Of a stretch of 64,000 nt of DNA, positions 37,946 to 50,445 are shown in pieces. Origin of the DNA: Callaeas wilsoni (taxonomy: Eukaryota > Chordata > Aves > Passeriformes > Callaeidae); assembly GCA_013398955.1 (NCBI GenBank), contig VWPU01017667.1, forward strand, positions 124,001-188,000. Reading direction: 5' to 3'. Position 1 is the first letter of the stretch, and every line of letters begins with the position of its first letter. Made by a program: the position numbers and the translations under genes. The notes under the pieces were generated by a model that was not told the origin of the DNA, searched no databases, and worked only from the letters and a program-made list of their open reading frames with translations.

Positions 37946-40900
37946 TAATTTTTCCAAATAAGATAAATACTGCTAAGAAGCAAACTTTCAACAAAGGAAT
38001 GAATGACGTCTTGGAAAATAACTGATGAAATAATGTAGGGCTATAGGTATTTAGCTTAATTCTTAAGTTCAGCATCTCTTCTCAGAAATTATTTTTAAGT
38101 GTATATAACTGGAAACATTACGTCCTCTAATTCTGAAATGCCAAATGCAAAATCCCACCTATTCATCCTTTCTTTCCTGCTTGTGTCAGGCGCACCAGTT
38201 GGGACTAATGGTCACGATGTCACTTCCCCAATTAATTTGTGAATAGACCAAGGTACTTTCCAGTAAGGAATAAAATTAACAGAGTATGTTGCTTATAAAT
38301 GGTATCTGGAAAATGTGCCCTACTTCTGCTAAATACAAGGAACTAAATGAATAGTATGCAGATGATACAGTAGAACTGGAAAACATTTAATTTTAAATTA
38401 TTCACTATAGCACCACATGCAAGGAAGTCTCGTCAAACTACTTGATTGGCAGTATTCTCCTACCCTTTCTACAACTTGTTATTTCACATGAAAAATAGTG
38501 CTTTTCAGGGTTTATATTCACCTAGGAAATACGGATGGGTTTTCAGTAGTGAAGCTTAATAATTAAGAATTATGAAAATAATTCGCCTCTAGAAACTACA
38601 GGTATTTTTAGCTAGTTTGTGGGCAAAATTTAATTTATGTTTAATAATGAAGTTCTTGGCTGAAAATTAAGCTGCGAACAAAATCAGAAGCTTTACTGTA
38701 AATCTGCAGAGGAGGCATATTCTGTCCTGTGACCCACCCCTTTGTGACTCTCAGTGCATTATCTGAGGACTGTCAACAGTTTCAAAGGTCTGAGCCTGAA
38801 TTCCCTCTGTGGAGGCATTGCATGAGGCTTTTGCGTGCTTAGAGCAGATGTGGAACGTAATGGTTTTATGCGAATAGCAAAATCATAACAACCTCAAGTG
38901 ACTAGGAACAAAATATTGTTTTGTATACTGGGATGATGGCACGTCTACATTTCTTCAGGTAAAAGCCAAAGCCACAGACACATTCGAGAATAAGCCAACT
39001 TTGTGAATGGGGTGGGAGAAGGAGGGTGGCTAATGAAAAACATTTGTTCTCATAGTGTTCAAAATCTGATAGAAACAATCTCCAGCCATCTTCAAAAGGT
39101 ATAAACCAAACCCTTAAGTTGCATCAGCACATTCCTGGAATCTTACATTTTATAACTTTGTCTTTGATTCAGTGTTGTAGTGATTGCCCCATGAACACAG
39201 TGTGTGCTTTATATACCTGATTGCCCAAGTGGCACCAGTTTGGGGGGTTTTTTATCTTTTCAGAAATTATCATGATTCAAAGGCTAGCAAGTGCAAAATA
39301 CTTTGAAAAGAGGTCCACTCTTCAGAATTTAGATTTATTCTCGACCAAAAATGCATCCTTCACCTCAGTCCTAGTCATTTTGGACAATGAACTGCTTTAT
39401 TATTAAAGACTTTTAGAAGCCATGTAAAAAAAAATTTTGAGGGTACAAAAAGCCTAAAACAGCAATTCATTGTGTTGAATTCAGCAGTTTCACCGGCTTT
39501 TCACTAACATACATAGAAACAAATCAATACTTTCAGTCTATTTTTAATGTCATGCCACAATTGGTAGTCTTTTGGAAAAAAAAGGTAGAAAAAATTAAAA
39601 ACTGTACTGTTTGTGTTTAAGATAAGCCTATCCATTTTCAGATTCGAAAAAAAGGCAATTTTGTTACACTTAATCAACATTTTCTTTATTTCAAGGCCAG
39701 CCTCCACTCTTTGACCTACATGGTATTTTATGGGTCCCTTTCTAATAGTGCTCAGAAGTATTGGGAGTGTTAGCTCTCCAAATGGGGTATTGAGAGGAGA
39801 GACACTGAGATGAATGAAAGCTTCTCTCCAGGAGAATTACCATATAAATACTATACCAGAAGAGAGGGTTCGTTTGAATAATTTTATATCAAACCAAGTA
39901 TCCATTGAAGGCATTTAAGTTAGCCATGAAAGTTGTGTTCTAATGAGTTGGAGTTATTTCTGTTATCTCCTGTTTTATTATAATTTCCATTGTGGCCAGT
40001 TTAACGGCACTGAGACTCGTAGCGCTTCCTTCCCTATTATGTGATACATGCAATTGAAGGGAGCAGTCAGACCTAGGCTATTTTCTTTGGCTTATGAGAA
40101 CCACAAAACATAGGAGAAAAATAGCAATGTTGCAAACGTATTGAAAAGCCTAAACTCTACTCTGTCCTAGTTTTGACTGAAGGAATGCAGTAAGTCTTGA
40201 GTTGCTAAGCCCTGCTAATGCACGGTTTTCCAAAGGTCCTTACATCACAAACCTAGAGTTAAGCCTTCATTCATCTGCATACATAATCCACTGTGCTAGA
40301 AGTAATACCAAATCTTATGGATTCAAAGTCAGACTTCTTGTGAACTTGCTGGAAAGACTGGACAAACAGCTGGAAGAATAAATAAAAGTTAACTATACCA
40401 TACATCTTTGGCCTTCATTGATCTTTCCATTGTGCAGGCCACTGCTTTGTTGATTGGCACTTTTCATTTACTGAATTGGCACATCTTGGTATTGTCACTG
40501 TCCTTGAACATCCTCCCATTCATACAGAGAGTAGATTTGAGTCAGTTTTGAGAAGAGATCATTGCTGGAGTTATCATGGATCTCCTGTGTATTGTTAAAC
40601 CCTCCCTAGGGATGTTTCTCTGGATGTTTTCTGTCTCTCATCCTGTCTGGAACCTACAGCAATAAGCATCTTTGGTGAATCTCTTGGTGGATGAGATTTA
40701 GCCATGAAGTGCAGTACTTTAAGTCTCACTTCAGGTGGTTTTACAGAGACTTCTTACCTAAGAAAGAGAGGATTAAATCTTGAGTACTCTCCATTGAGCA
40801 GTGCCCCCTAATACAAGGCTGGGGGTTTAGCAGAGCTCAGAAACCTGTTTAAGTGATGAGTAGGGACTGCAGCTTAGACATCCTTGTGTGTCAGTACCCT

Positions 40901-42500
40901 TAACCAGAGAAGCAGCAGGCAACAGAAACCTGTAGCAGCACGTGAGGGTCACCAGTGCAGGTCTGAAATACATTTCCAGTACTGTGTCTGTGCAGCAGTG
41001 ACGTGGAGGTGAGGGGGCGAGTCCTTTGTCAGTGGCGAAGGGGAGTTTCTCACCTTTCTAGCTTTGTGAGAAAGATGTGCTGCAAGGAGTAGCAAGCTTT
41101 GGACACAACTTATGACCACGATTGTTAATTATGGGGTGGTGTTCTTGCCTTATGAAGCAAATGAAATCTGTGACCAAACTGAACAGCCAGTGAACACTCT
41201 TCCCTTAAATTACTTATGTCTCTCTAATTGATGTATTGTAACACTCATTAAACCTAAAAGTTACTCTTACTTCTTAAATGTTACTGAAAATCCCTTAAGT
41301 CATCTCCTTTTCCGTTTTTATTTTCAGGTCTCTGTCCTCTTCTGGGACAATTTTGCCTCATCCTTACTAGTTACTGCTATTTTTAGCAAATTTGAGTTCT
41401 TTATTTTAACAAGGCAACAAGGTGAATGCCAGCATCTTGTGGGCCTACATTAAATATAGAATTATTTGCTGTAAAAGTAAGTAGAAACTGTTTATAATTT
41501 ACTAAGTCAAGTGTTGTGTTCTCCACAACAGAAGAATTCTGAGGAAAGGCTATTACCAGACCAGAGAGGATAATCATGCTGATGGCACTGGGTACATTTT
41601 TTTTTTTTAGCAAAACTTCATTTAATTTCCATGTTAGCAAATTAGCGGGGGCAAAGTGAATTGTCCTTTCCTGAAGGAAGCCTGCACCTAAATAAAGCAT
41701 TGATCAGACACTATCTTTTCCTGTTTATACTTTGCATCAATAGGGTTTCCCCCACGGGGAAAGCCAGTAAAATCTGAAAAATGTCTATAAACAGTGCAAG
41801 GTCTTTTTAATATTTTAATTTACTGATTTCTGTATTTTAATTTACTGATTTCTGTAGATTCAGAGAATAATTTCAAACCTTGTTCTGGGGGAAGGTAAAC
41901 AACACAAATACCAGAAACATGCAAATAATTTTAGCTATGTAGGAAATAAAAATCTAGCAGTCTAAGTATTATTCTGCAAGAACTCGAGGGTTCTGCCATA
42001 TATTTGTAAGCATGTGTCTTGAAAGGCCATGGCGTGTAGGTGATTTTAGTCCTGCTTTTCTTATTCTATTCCCTGTCTGTTGCTAAAAAGCTAAGTTCTT
42101 GGTTACAAGGCACTGCACAAACACCATTTTGTTAAAGTGGTGGTTAACAAGCAAGAATGCTAGGGGGGAAACCAGTATCGGCTGCTGAAAATAGGTCTTA
42201 AATCATCAAGAAATCAGAAAGGAAGCAAGGTTTGGCCGCTGCCCTGCCACTTGCTGAGTCTACAGTATATGGGCCTTTAAAAGTGCACTCAGTACAAAAT
42301 ACAGGAGGTTTTTCTTGCAGTGCTAAAGAATAAATGCAGTTCTAAACAACAGGAAGTAAAGCAAGCATTTCATTGCAAAATACACACTACAAGCCTAACG
42401 TTATTTGTGTCTACAGCTCCCCGCGTTTCTCCTGTCACCAGAAAGGGTGAAGAATTAATGCCTCGTGCTGCAGCTGCCCACAGTGAAAATTGATCCTTGG
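37946..42500. other. Intergenic AT-rich stretch
   Basis: This is sequence past the BABAM2 3' end with base composition like the introns. It holds two more AATAAA words (38269, 40381), a TGAGTCA at 40538 and the tandem duplication at 41811. No gene is recognised. Confidence 0.7.
41811..41854. repeat. Perfect 22-base tandem duplication
   Basis: The unit TATTTTAATTTACTGATTTC plus TG occurs twice head to tail with no mismatch (41811-41832 and 41833-41854). The identity suggests a recent duplication, probably by replication slippage. Confidence 0.95.
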
Positions 42501-43702
42501 GGTACTCCATGTTTTCATCCAACTCTAGTTAAACCCTAATGATGCTTTTTCTGTCCCTGAGGATGGCAAAGCAGTACCAGGGAACAGCAAATCTTACACT
42601 GTCAGGGGTTTCTGTTCCACTGCTGCTCCATTTCAAGCCCTTGATTTGGGTGGGGCGAGTACTTTGTAAGCCTTCAAGCCTGCCAGCAATCAGGGTACAT
42701 TTTATTTCCTTGTTGTTTATTTGAAATGGTTCAAGCTGATCCTAATTTGACATCCTGTTTCCCTTATTCCACTGTCCCTTTCAGCAAAATTTTTTCCGTA
42801 CTTGTTTAAAAACCAGAGCCGTCGAGGTTATTTGTGTCTTTCGAAGGGGATGTAGCACTGGTGCGAGAGTAGCAGCTCGAGGTCGGAACGGTGCATTTCT
42901 TCTCTGAACTGCAGCAGCAGCCCAAGCATCGCACACCCCTCCCAGCAAACCTCACTTGAACTCGGTGTGAGAGGCTGGCAACCTGGGGTGACAAATACCC
43001 AGACCTGTTTTTTGCTTCTCCTCAGAGGACCAGCAATAGGGCCTCTGCTGGCTCAGGCGCTGTGTGTAGCCTGTGAGATCCCGGCTGCAGGAGGTACTGG
43101 GCTTTGGTTGCTCATGAGCTGGGACTAGGTTTGTTTTTGTGCCCAACACAGGAGCTGTGCCGGGGGGAATGGCACCCTGCTGATGCTGCTGAAGCCAGGC
43201 ATTTCCTCTTAATGCCTTGATTGGAAAAAGCAGCTGCAAAATCCAGCTGCAATTCAAGTACAGCCCTGCCAGCTAGGGGTGATTCCTTGTGTGTTTTGGC
43301 CAACTGAGCCTGTTTTCTGATGGAATAGGCAATTTTGGCATTCTGTGTTTCCTAGACGTTCTGCACTCATCTCCCGGTCCCTTGGATCCGGTAGTTGCTG
43401 TGTCTCAACACACCTGTTTGCCTCTTGACTATAGGGCAGCTCACAGGTGAACCAGGAAAGAGGACGGCATCTGCTGGTGTCAGCAAGAAAGAGCTGAGTT
43501 TGGGTGAATGAATTTGGGCTGTGAGAATTTGGCTCATCTTCCTCAGAGCACCCACAGCCCTGGTAGCCAAGAAGAAATGACAGCTTCTCTCTAATGGGGT
43601 CAGATAGTAAATGGAGCCGTTTCCGCATGGTGGTGGCTGGTATATAATTATACACTGGGCCATGGCGTGTCTGGTCCTAATAGCACTCGGGACTCTTGGG
43701 AG

Positions 43703-43711
43703 TGACTCAGC
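43703..43711. promoter_or_regulatory. NF-E2/MAF-type site TGACTCAGC
   Basis: TGACTCAGC combines the AP-1 core with the GC extension recognised by small MAF and CNC-bZIP dimers such as NF-E2 and NRF2. It is a single site and its activity is unknown. Confidence 0.3.
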
Positions 43712-46700
43712 CGCTGCTTGGGGCTAATTGTGGGCAGGTTGCACGAGAAACCCCCGCAACTGGCAACTTGATCCTGCCTTCCTCTCCTCCACTGGATGGA
43801 TGTTCAGCAACAACCTGGATTGCTCATACAAAGCTGGGTAAATGCCTGCTCATGAGGAAAAAAGGCTTTTCAAAGCAAGGCTGCAAAGAACACTCAAAGG
43901 TGCCTGGTTTGAAGAGGAGGTGCTGTCTGTCAGGCCATTGCTCAGGCAGATCCGATTCCCTGTCTCTGGCATTACCCATTGCTGGAGTACTTTATAAGAG
44001 AGATACAAAAATAACTTAATTGCTTGGTTTGTCATGCTTGTGGATAGCAGGACTATTTCTTCTTCTTTTGTCATGGCCATTTTGTTGAATTGGGTATTAT
44101 TTTTATTTTGGTGCTTTAGAAATGGATCATGGGTCATGGCTGTTATTAGAAATGAACCATGCGTTCAGCACTGTGATATACTGTGGCAAAAGGGTCCCCA
44201 CATTAGGTATACTGTGTGACATGTTATTTGTGTTCTCTGCTCCTGAGATACTTTGGAGCAGGCTCAAGAATCAGGGAAGTTAATTCAGGGCAAACACTTA
44301 GAATGTGATGGAGGATACCAGCCTCACTTTGTATAGACCCCCATGTTTGCTAAGACCTTGTACTGATTTTAAAGCATATTCCTTAAAGAAACATCAGAAG
44401 TGTCTCCCTGTGTCTAGTTTTACACAGACAAGATTAGGGAAGTTGCAAGAAGCTGTCGAAAAGAATTTGCAGGGAGTTTCATTACTTCTTGGAAGCTCTG
44501 TTGGATTGTGTTTATGGGGAACAGTTACCAAAAATTCTGCCCCGAGAAGTGACACCACCAAATGCACAAATCTCCAGGATACCAAGCCCACAGCAGAGAG
44601 CATTTGCACAAGAACATGCAGTCCCACAGTGGAAGTGGTGCCCCCCAGGGGTTGGGGCATCTCCCTGGAGATTGGTGAGCCAGGAGTAGGCAAAGCCATG
44701 GTGGTCCTATCCAGCAACTGGAGATAGTCCTGCTTCAAGCAACATGTGGGGCTAAATGACCTGAATACAAGCCTTTCAGGCAACTTGGATGTGGTTTTAC
44801 TAATTTTTTAATGCCTGTAATACAGATCTAAGCACAAACTATCTCCTTTAAAGATTGTTCAGAGGCACTTGGAAACACAATTAAGAGCATAAGAGGTGAG
44901 ATTTCATAAGTTTATTGTTTCTAACCATTTTTAGATTTTAGAAGTGCAAAACCATATAATTAAATAAATTCAGTACTTTTTCAGTCATTCACTTGTGTTA
45001 GTAGGCATGGCTGCAAAGATGTGGCTGATGTTTGTACAACACAATGCTCTTAAGGAACTGCCTAAGCTAATTCTGAGCAGAGCAGCTGGAGTACTTGTTG
45101 ATGTACTATCTAGGTATTGCATCATCCCTTCATTTTTATGAAGGGTACCTTGATGTTGCTTTGAAGAAAAACCGTGTTTGGATTGGAAAGTAGGCTGGGC
45201 CTCTGGAGCCAGTGCTCCCTGTATACAAACAAGATGCTTCTTCAGGGAGGAGCTAGGGCTAGAAACTGGTCCAACCTGCATTGAATTCTGGTTGTTTAGA
45301 CCACTTAAAGAGCAGTCCACAAACAGGAAAGAGTTAAAACCAAGTGAAATGAGCTGCTCTGTGGGCAAGGGTATCCGGCTGACTGGCAATTGTGGCAAGA
45401 AGTCCTGTGCATGCCAACCTGAGGGGCCTGTTTGCAGGGTAGTTAGCTTTTACATACTGACATCTTGCTATAGAAAAATAAGAATTGTTTTGAGGCTTGT
45501 CTTTGCACCTTGTCCTGCCACTCAAGATTAAATCTCTCAGACAAAACAAGCTGTTTGGGAGGCGGACCAAGAATGCCTTCACAGTGAAGAAAAATAAAAA
45601 CACTCAGCCAACTGTGATTAACTAATGAATGCAAAACACTCCCTGGGTTTTGTTTATTTGTAGACTGTAGAAAAAGCTCACAAACGATGCCATGCTTTCA
45701 GTGTGAAAACACTTCAGCCTCTGCATCCCTCTGTTGCTGCGGGAAGGAAAGGATTTTGTCTAAGCTGGTTCAGGAGGGGGCTTTTTTTTAATTTCTAAAC
45801 GTGTTGTTTATTTGTTTTTGCAAAGGCGATGTACCCAGTTTCCTCCTATTGTGCATATTCCTGCCTCCAGCTGTTTGCACCTGAGCTGGACTTCGTCTCC
45901 CTCCTCTGTCAGTGCACTAGGCAGGACAGCCTGGGAGCACCCAGCTCGGGCACAGTGCTGCCAGATGCAGTGGCATGCACAGAATCCTTGTGTCTTCCAA
46001 ATACTATCCAGATGAGCACAGGGAGAAGTTGTCATTAAAATAAAAATTTTTAAAAGGCCAAAAAAGTGTCTATGAGCAATTGCTTATTGCTTGCAGGCAG
46101 CTCTGAGCGTCCCCAAACTGAGGCAACCTCTGGAAATTACAGTGAAGGAGCACAAGCCCTTTGCAATGTGCTTCATGTGTGTATTTACCTGTTCATCTTA
46201 GCAAATGACAACGTCCAGGTGTACAGCCGGTTTTAGTTTTCAGGGAAGGGAGAGAAAGTGAGTGCTGGCAGCCAGAGAGGGAGAGAGCAGAGGCTTATTG
46301 GCACTGTGCTGCTGTGGGCCTGGAACGGTACTGCTGGGTATTGTGTTTGTGCTGTAAGGGCTGAAGGTGGAGGCAACTATGTGGAATTGGGCAGGGTTGC
46401 TCTTCAAGGTCAAGGAAATGCAGAAAGTAAACAGTGTTAATTGGGAAAGAAAAACAGGATTATTAAGACTCCCTTGGCTCCAGTTTTCTAAATTGCAGGA
46501 GTCAAGGCATTTGTATTTTGTCATTAACTTATTCGTGCATCTTTATATGCAGTGCAGGACAGGTCTTTTGGGAATTTTAACATTTTAAGCTGCACTTTCA
46601 TCCCTCCATTGCACACAGACATAACTGAGCTCTCTAAAGGAGGGACCATACAGTGCAGCTTCTTAACATTTGTTATCAATTGAGTGCCAATTGAAGCACG

Positions 46701-47074
46701 GCTCTGCAGTGGTACCTTCTGGCATCACAGTACCACGCATTTCGTGAGGAAAGCAGAATCAGAACTCCTCAGTCCCAACTGCCCAGGTTGGGTCTTCATC
46801 ACTTAAGTAGTAAAACTGCAAAGGGGCAGTCTTAACAGCAGAACAGACAGAAACAGGCAATGAGGTTTGGCCCAAACAGACTCTTACTTAGGAGCCAGTT
46901 GCCTTCTATGAAACGTGAGCGGTATGCAGTTGTTTAAATGCAGGATTAGGTGTTCCTGTGGTACAGCTTTTTTCTCGGGCTTAGGCTAGAAAGCCTTTTG
47001 GTCCAGTTACTGCAGGTGTGATCAGGACACACCTGTATGCACAGAAATGTCAGGGTTTGGTTTTTTGTGTGGCC

Positions 47075-47088
47075 TTTTTTTTTTTTTT
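47075..47088. repeat. Poly(T) run
   Basis: Fourteen T in a row, preceded by GGCC and followed by CCC. No attached retrocopy is recognised. Confidence 0.8.
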
Positions 47089-47344
47089 CCCTTCTAGGGT
47101 TATTTAGCTTATTTTGTTGACAGAAAATATAAAGCCAGTTCTGGCCACTCCCTGAAGTCACAGGGAACAGACTGCCAAATTAACTCTTCCCATCATTTTA
47201 CTATGTGTCTCTTTAAAAACAAACCAGGATCCAAACCCCACTGCAGCAGTTTCTGTGCATGTGAGCAGCAGAACTGATAACATCTAATCAGCCTCTTTGC
47301 CAAGGCAAGACAGCAAGAAGTTCTTGCTTTATAACATTAAAAAT

Positions 47345-47530
47345 GCTTTGTAGTTATATAGGACTTTTCATGTGAGGACATCAAAGTGCAGTGCAGGTAT
47401 TAATTAATTAATTAGGTTTCACAACACCCTTGTGAAGTATTTGTGTCCATTTTACAAACAAGGGACTGAGGCAGAAAGCAAGGATGTGATTTGTCCAGGG
47501 TGCTCTGTGGCCGGACAGGAGCCAGGCCCA
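47345..47530 (-). repeat. Ancient MIR-type SINE remnant
   Basis: The + strand reads as the reverse complement of a MIR-type CORE-SINE. In order there is TTATATAGGACTTTTCAT (like 'ttatatagcgcctttcatcc'), ATCAAAGTGCA (like 'ctcaaagcgctttaca'), TTTCACAACACCCTTGTGAAG, then TCCATTTTACAAACAAGGGA followed by CTGAGGCAGA, a TTTGTCCAGGG segment and GAGCCAGGC. That is the full order of SINE body parts. The 'cgctttcatccgaggatctcaaagcgc' style tail points to the amniote-wide MIR form rather than a mammal-specific one. A TTAA-rich run (47399-47414) has expanded inside it. A predicted protein frame crossing this stretch is spurious. Confidence 0.75.
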
Positions 47531-49124
47531 GCCGTGCCGCAGGCAGCAGCACTGCTCTCACCCTTTCTGGGGCAGGGGGAAGCCATGTCCAGTCTCACTG
47601 TGAGAGTGGGAAATGGCTCCATCCTCAACCCGAGTCTCTCCTGCCGCATCCCGCTGGCATTGCCTGGCAGCAGGCGTGCCGAGAAGGGCAGTGCAGAGGT
47701 TCCTGCTGCCCTCGCTCTGTCTCCTGGCCTGTGCCCGAGCTGGCACATCCTGTCCTGCAGCCCAGCGTCAGGACAGGCCCAGGAGGGCAGCGTAGGAATG
47801 GCACAAGGCTGAAGGTAGTGCCCCTCCCAGAGAGACTCTGGGCTCTTCACCCCATTGCATCACCAGCATAGCCATGCCCTCAGTCACCAGGTGTGAGATT
47901 TCAGTCCTTTAGACTATTCCTAAGAGCTGGAAGTCTCTTGACACTGGTTGGGGAGCTCGCTGTCAACCATGCAGGCATCACCCACCTTGGCTGGCACCAC
48001 CCAGGGCCAGGACACTTCTTCACCTGCCTCTTGGGAGGCTCCAGCTGATGCCAGTCACCCTCAAGAATGGGCCCTGCAGGAGGCAGCAGTCCATGCCAGT
48101 CGTGTCAAAAACAAGGAAGCAAAGAAGCTGCCACCACAACTCTCACGTGGCTGAGAGGAGCCACCATGCCGGCAGAGCTCCTGAGGATTCTCCTTCAGCT
48201 CCAAGCAAGGTGCCCAAACCCAGTAGGAAAAGGACAGTGCCAAGTAACTCTACCTCCTAGAAAACCTCTCGGTGGGCAGCACAAGCATGCCTGGGAGAAA
48301 CAGGTTTGGGCGTGGGAAGCACGTGGGTCTGGGGCTGAGGGCAAGTGGCCAGACTGGAAGTCTCTTTCCCAACAGGAGGAAGGTGGGGGAGAGCCTGCAT
48401 GCTGCTGCTCAGCTGGCCTGCTCCAGCAGCAAGGTATTCTGGCCTCTCAGGAAACTGCCCCAGAGCTCTTTGATCAGCAGAGAGAATAATGGAAAAAATT
48501 TGATTTAATAGAGGTCAAATTAACATAGATTCCATTGGCTACATGGGGAAAATCTTAAAATAGAAGATGTTCCTTAAAAAAAAAATTAAAACCAGATGAG
48601 CCTTGTCCAACTGAAAAGCATGAAAAGTTCTTCCTAGCACGTTGTGGTTATTTTGTAATAACCATGCATTACACTGATATACCCATGTAATTGCATGCAG
48701 GGAGAACAGGAGTAGTGTGTAGTGTCGAATTGCCAGACACCATCAGCTCCCATGAAGTAAAGCCTATTCATAGTGGTCCACATTTTTCTGATACATCAGT
48801 AATTCCCTTCCTTGTGTCTTTTTGCTGAGCAAGACCCCTTTTTCCCCCCCTCCAAGTTTTGAACCCATAACTTTGAAGACATCTCATTTTTTCATTCACT
48901 CTCCTTGAATCCTTAATGCTTAACTGACTACAAACAGTTTGTAAATTAACTACGCCAGAAGACAACATAGTATCAACTCTCAGCTCTCCTTAATTTAATC
49001 CAAATTTTTGATGGTTTGACGGAACTGAAATGTGGAAATTCCTCTAAAAGCATAACTAGAAAAAAAAAAAAGGACAACAAATCCAGTTGGCCAAGGTACG
49101 GTCTTCAGGCCGCAGTTCAAATAC

Positions 49125-49190
49125 AGCATTTAAGCACTTGCTTAACTTACTAATTGAAGTCAATGGGATTTCAAGCGCTTTGCTGAAATA
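49125..49190. repeat. Remnant of an old amniote palindromic repeat
   Basis: The words TTTAAGCACTTGCTTAACTT, TTGAAGTCAATGGGATTTCA and GCGCTTTGCTGAA, in this order, are characteristic of an amniote short DNA-transposon-like repeat seen abundantly in turtles and crocodilians ('gcttaact...ttgaagtcaatggga...agtgctttgctgaa'). I recall related elements being called Chompy, but the family name is uncertain. Only half of the palindrome is clear. Confidence 0.45.
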
Positions 49191-49994
49191 GGAGATTCTG
49201 TGGACAAGGTTTGTGCCAGTACGTTTGTAATACAGAAATAAAGTGGTGCCAGGTTTATTTTGGCTCTAGGTTTCTTTGTGGTGGTGATTGACAAATCCAC
49301 AGAATTGGACTAACACCAGAGAGGTGATGACTATAAGAGAAGTGATGACAAGAAATAATAAATTTTGAACTGGCAAACCCTTTAACTTGGGCAGACTGAA
49401 AACCTCTACGTAAGGAAAGAAACAGGTCCATTTATGCTGATAAATGCACTCTTTTCAGGAAGACCTCCAGTTAACCAGCAACTAATGTGCTGGGACAGCT
49501 AAAAATCTTGAAGCAAATCCTTTTGTAAGTGGTGTAACTACACCAAAGCTTTTGGGAACCGACAGGTTTACATCACACGATAGTCTAGTCATATAATCTT
49601 ATAATCATTTTGAAAAAGAATCATTTCCTGGAGAAAAAGTTTTGTGCCTTTGTATTGCAGGCAATAGGACGAAGCTCAGCATGGTAAGGGATTTCGTGCC
49701 TGTTGCTGGAGGATGTCCAAACCAACCCCACTAACCAATAAATCACTACCTAATTGAAAAGATTCACAGAAACAGATTACAACATCAAGGATGGAACCAG
49801 TACAGTAGGAATTAGGCTGACAGTGTCCATACGTAGGGTGTGGTATCAAAAGATGATCTTACAGCCTGCCGCCACTTGCCCTTCTCTCTCCTCTTCCTCC
49901 TCCTGCCTCTCCTTGCTGCCTGATCACTTGCTTCTTTGTCCTGCTGGCTCTAGTGCATACCTGGTCACATGGAGTTATTTCAACTCACTAACCC

Positions 49995-50016
49995 AAAAAA
50001 AAAAAAAAAAAAAAAA
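49995..50016. repeat. Poly(A) run, 22 A
   Basis: An uninterrupted A22 follows a CACTAACCC context. There is no AATAAA in the preceding 40 bases, so it is not clearly the tail of a retrocopy. Confidence 0.9.
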
Positions 50017-50430
50017 GGCATTTTTCAGTTGGATTCTTTTCATCCTGTTTTAGTGAGTTGACTCATTACAGCTCCATCAGCCAATGCCAGCAGGGAGAGT
50101 GTGGCTGGGGGAAATCTTGGTCCTACTGTGGACACAGGCAGTTATTCCAGCTTTGGCCACCTCATGATACATTGACTGTGGCATGGCAATTTCCACTTTA
50201 CTGACACAGGACAACATGGACAAGTTATTGCCGGTACATCAAAGACCTGGAAAAAATTAATCAACAGCACCTCCGAGCTATTAGGCATAGACTGTAGTTA
50301 GATAAAATCATAAATAATGAAATCCCATAAGGATATTGCACAACAACTATTGAAGCAAAGCTCATAAAACTCTTTCTTGCTGCATTTGAGCCTTTTTCTT
50401 CCACAAGGAGACATCATTTTCTAAAAGTAA

Positions 50431-50445
50431 TTTTTTTTTTTTTTT
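50431..50445. repeat. Poly(T) run, 15 T
   Basis: Fifteen T in a row. It lies about 415 bases after the A22 run, in the opposite sense, so transcripts across both could pair, though the flanks do not look complementary. Confidence 0.9.

Noticed and set aside
38269..38274. Second AATAAA downstream of BABAM2
   Set aside because: It could support a longer 3' UTR, but the earlier signal at 37923 is sufficient and nothing favours this one.
41401..41700. Minus-strand open frame of 99 codons ending near an AATAAA
   Set aside because: The product has no recognised family and the AATAAA is probably a coincidence of AT-rich DNA.
49995..50016. A22 run as the tail of a processed retrocopy
   Set aside because: No AATAAA precedes it and the upstream 250 bases are pyrimidine-rich without a protein-like frame.
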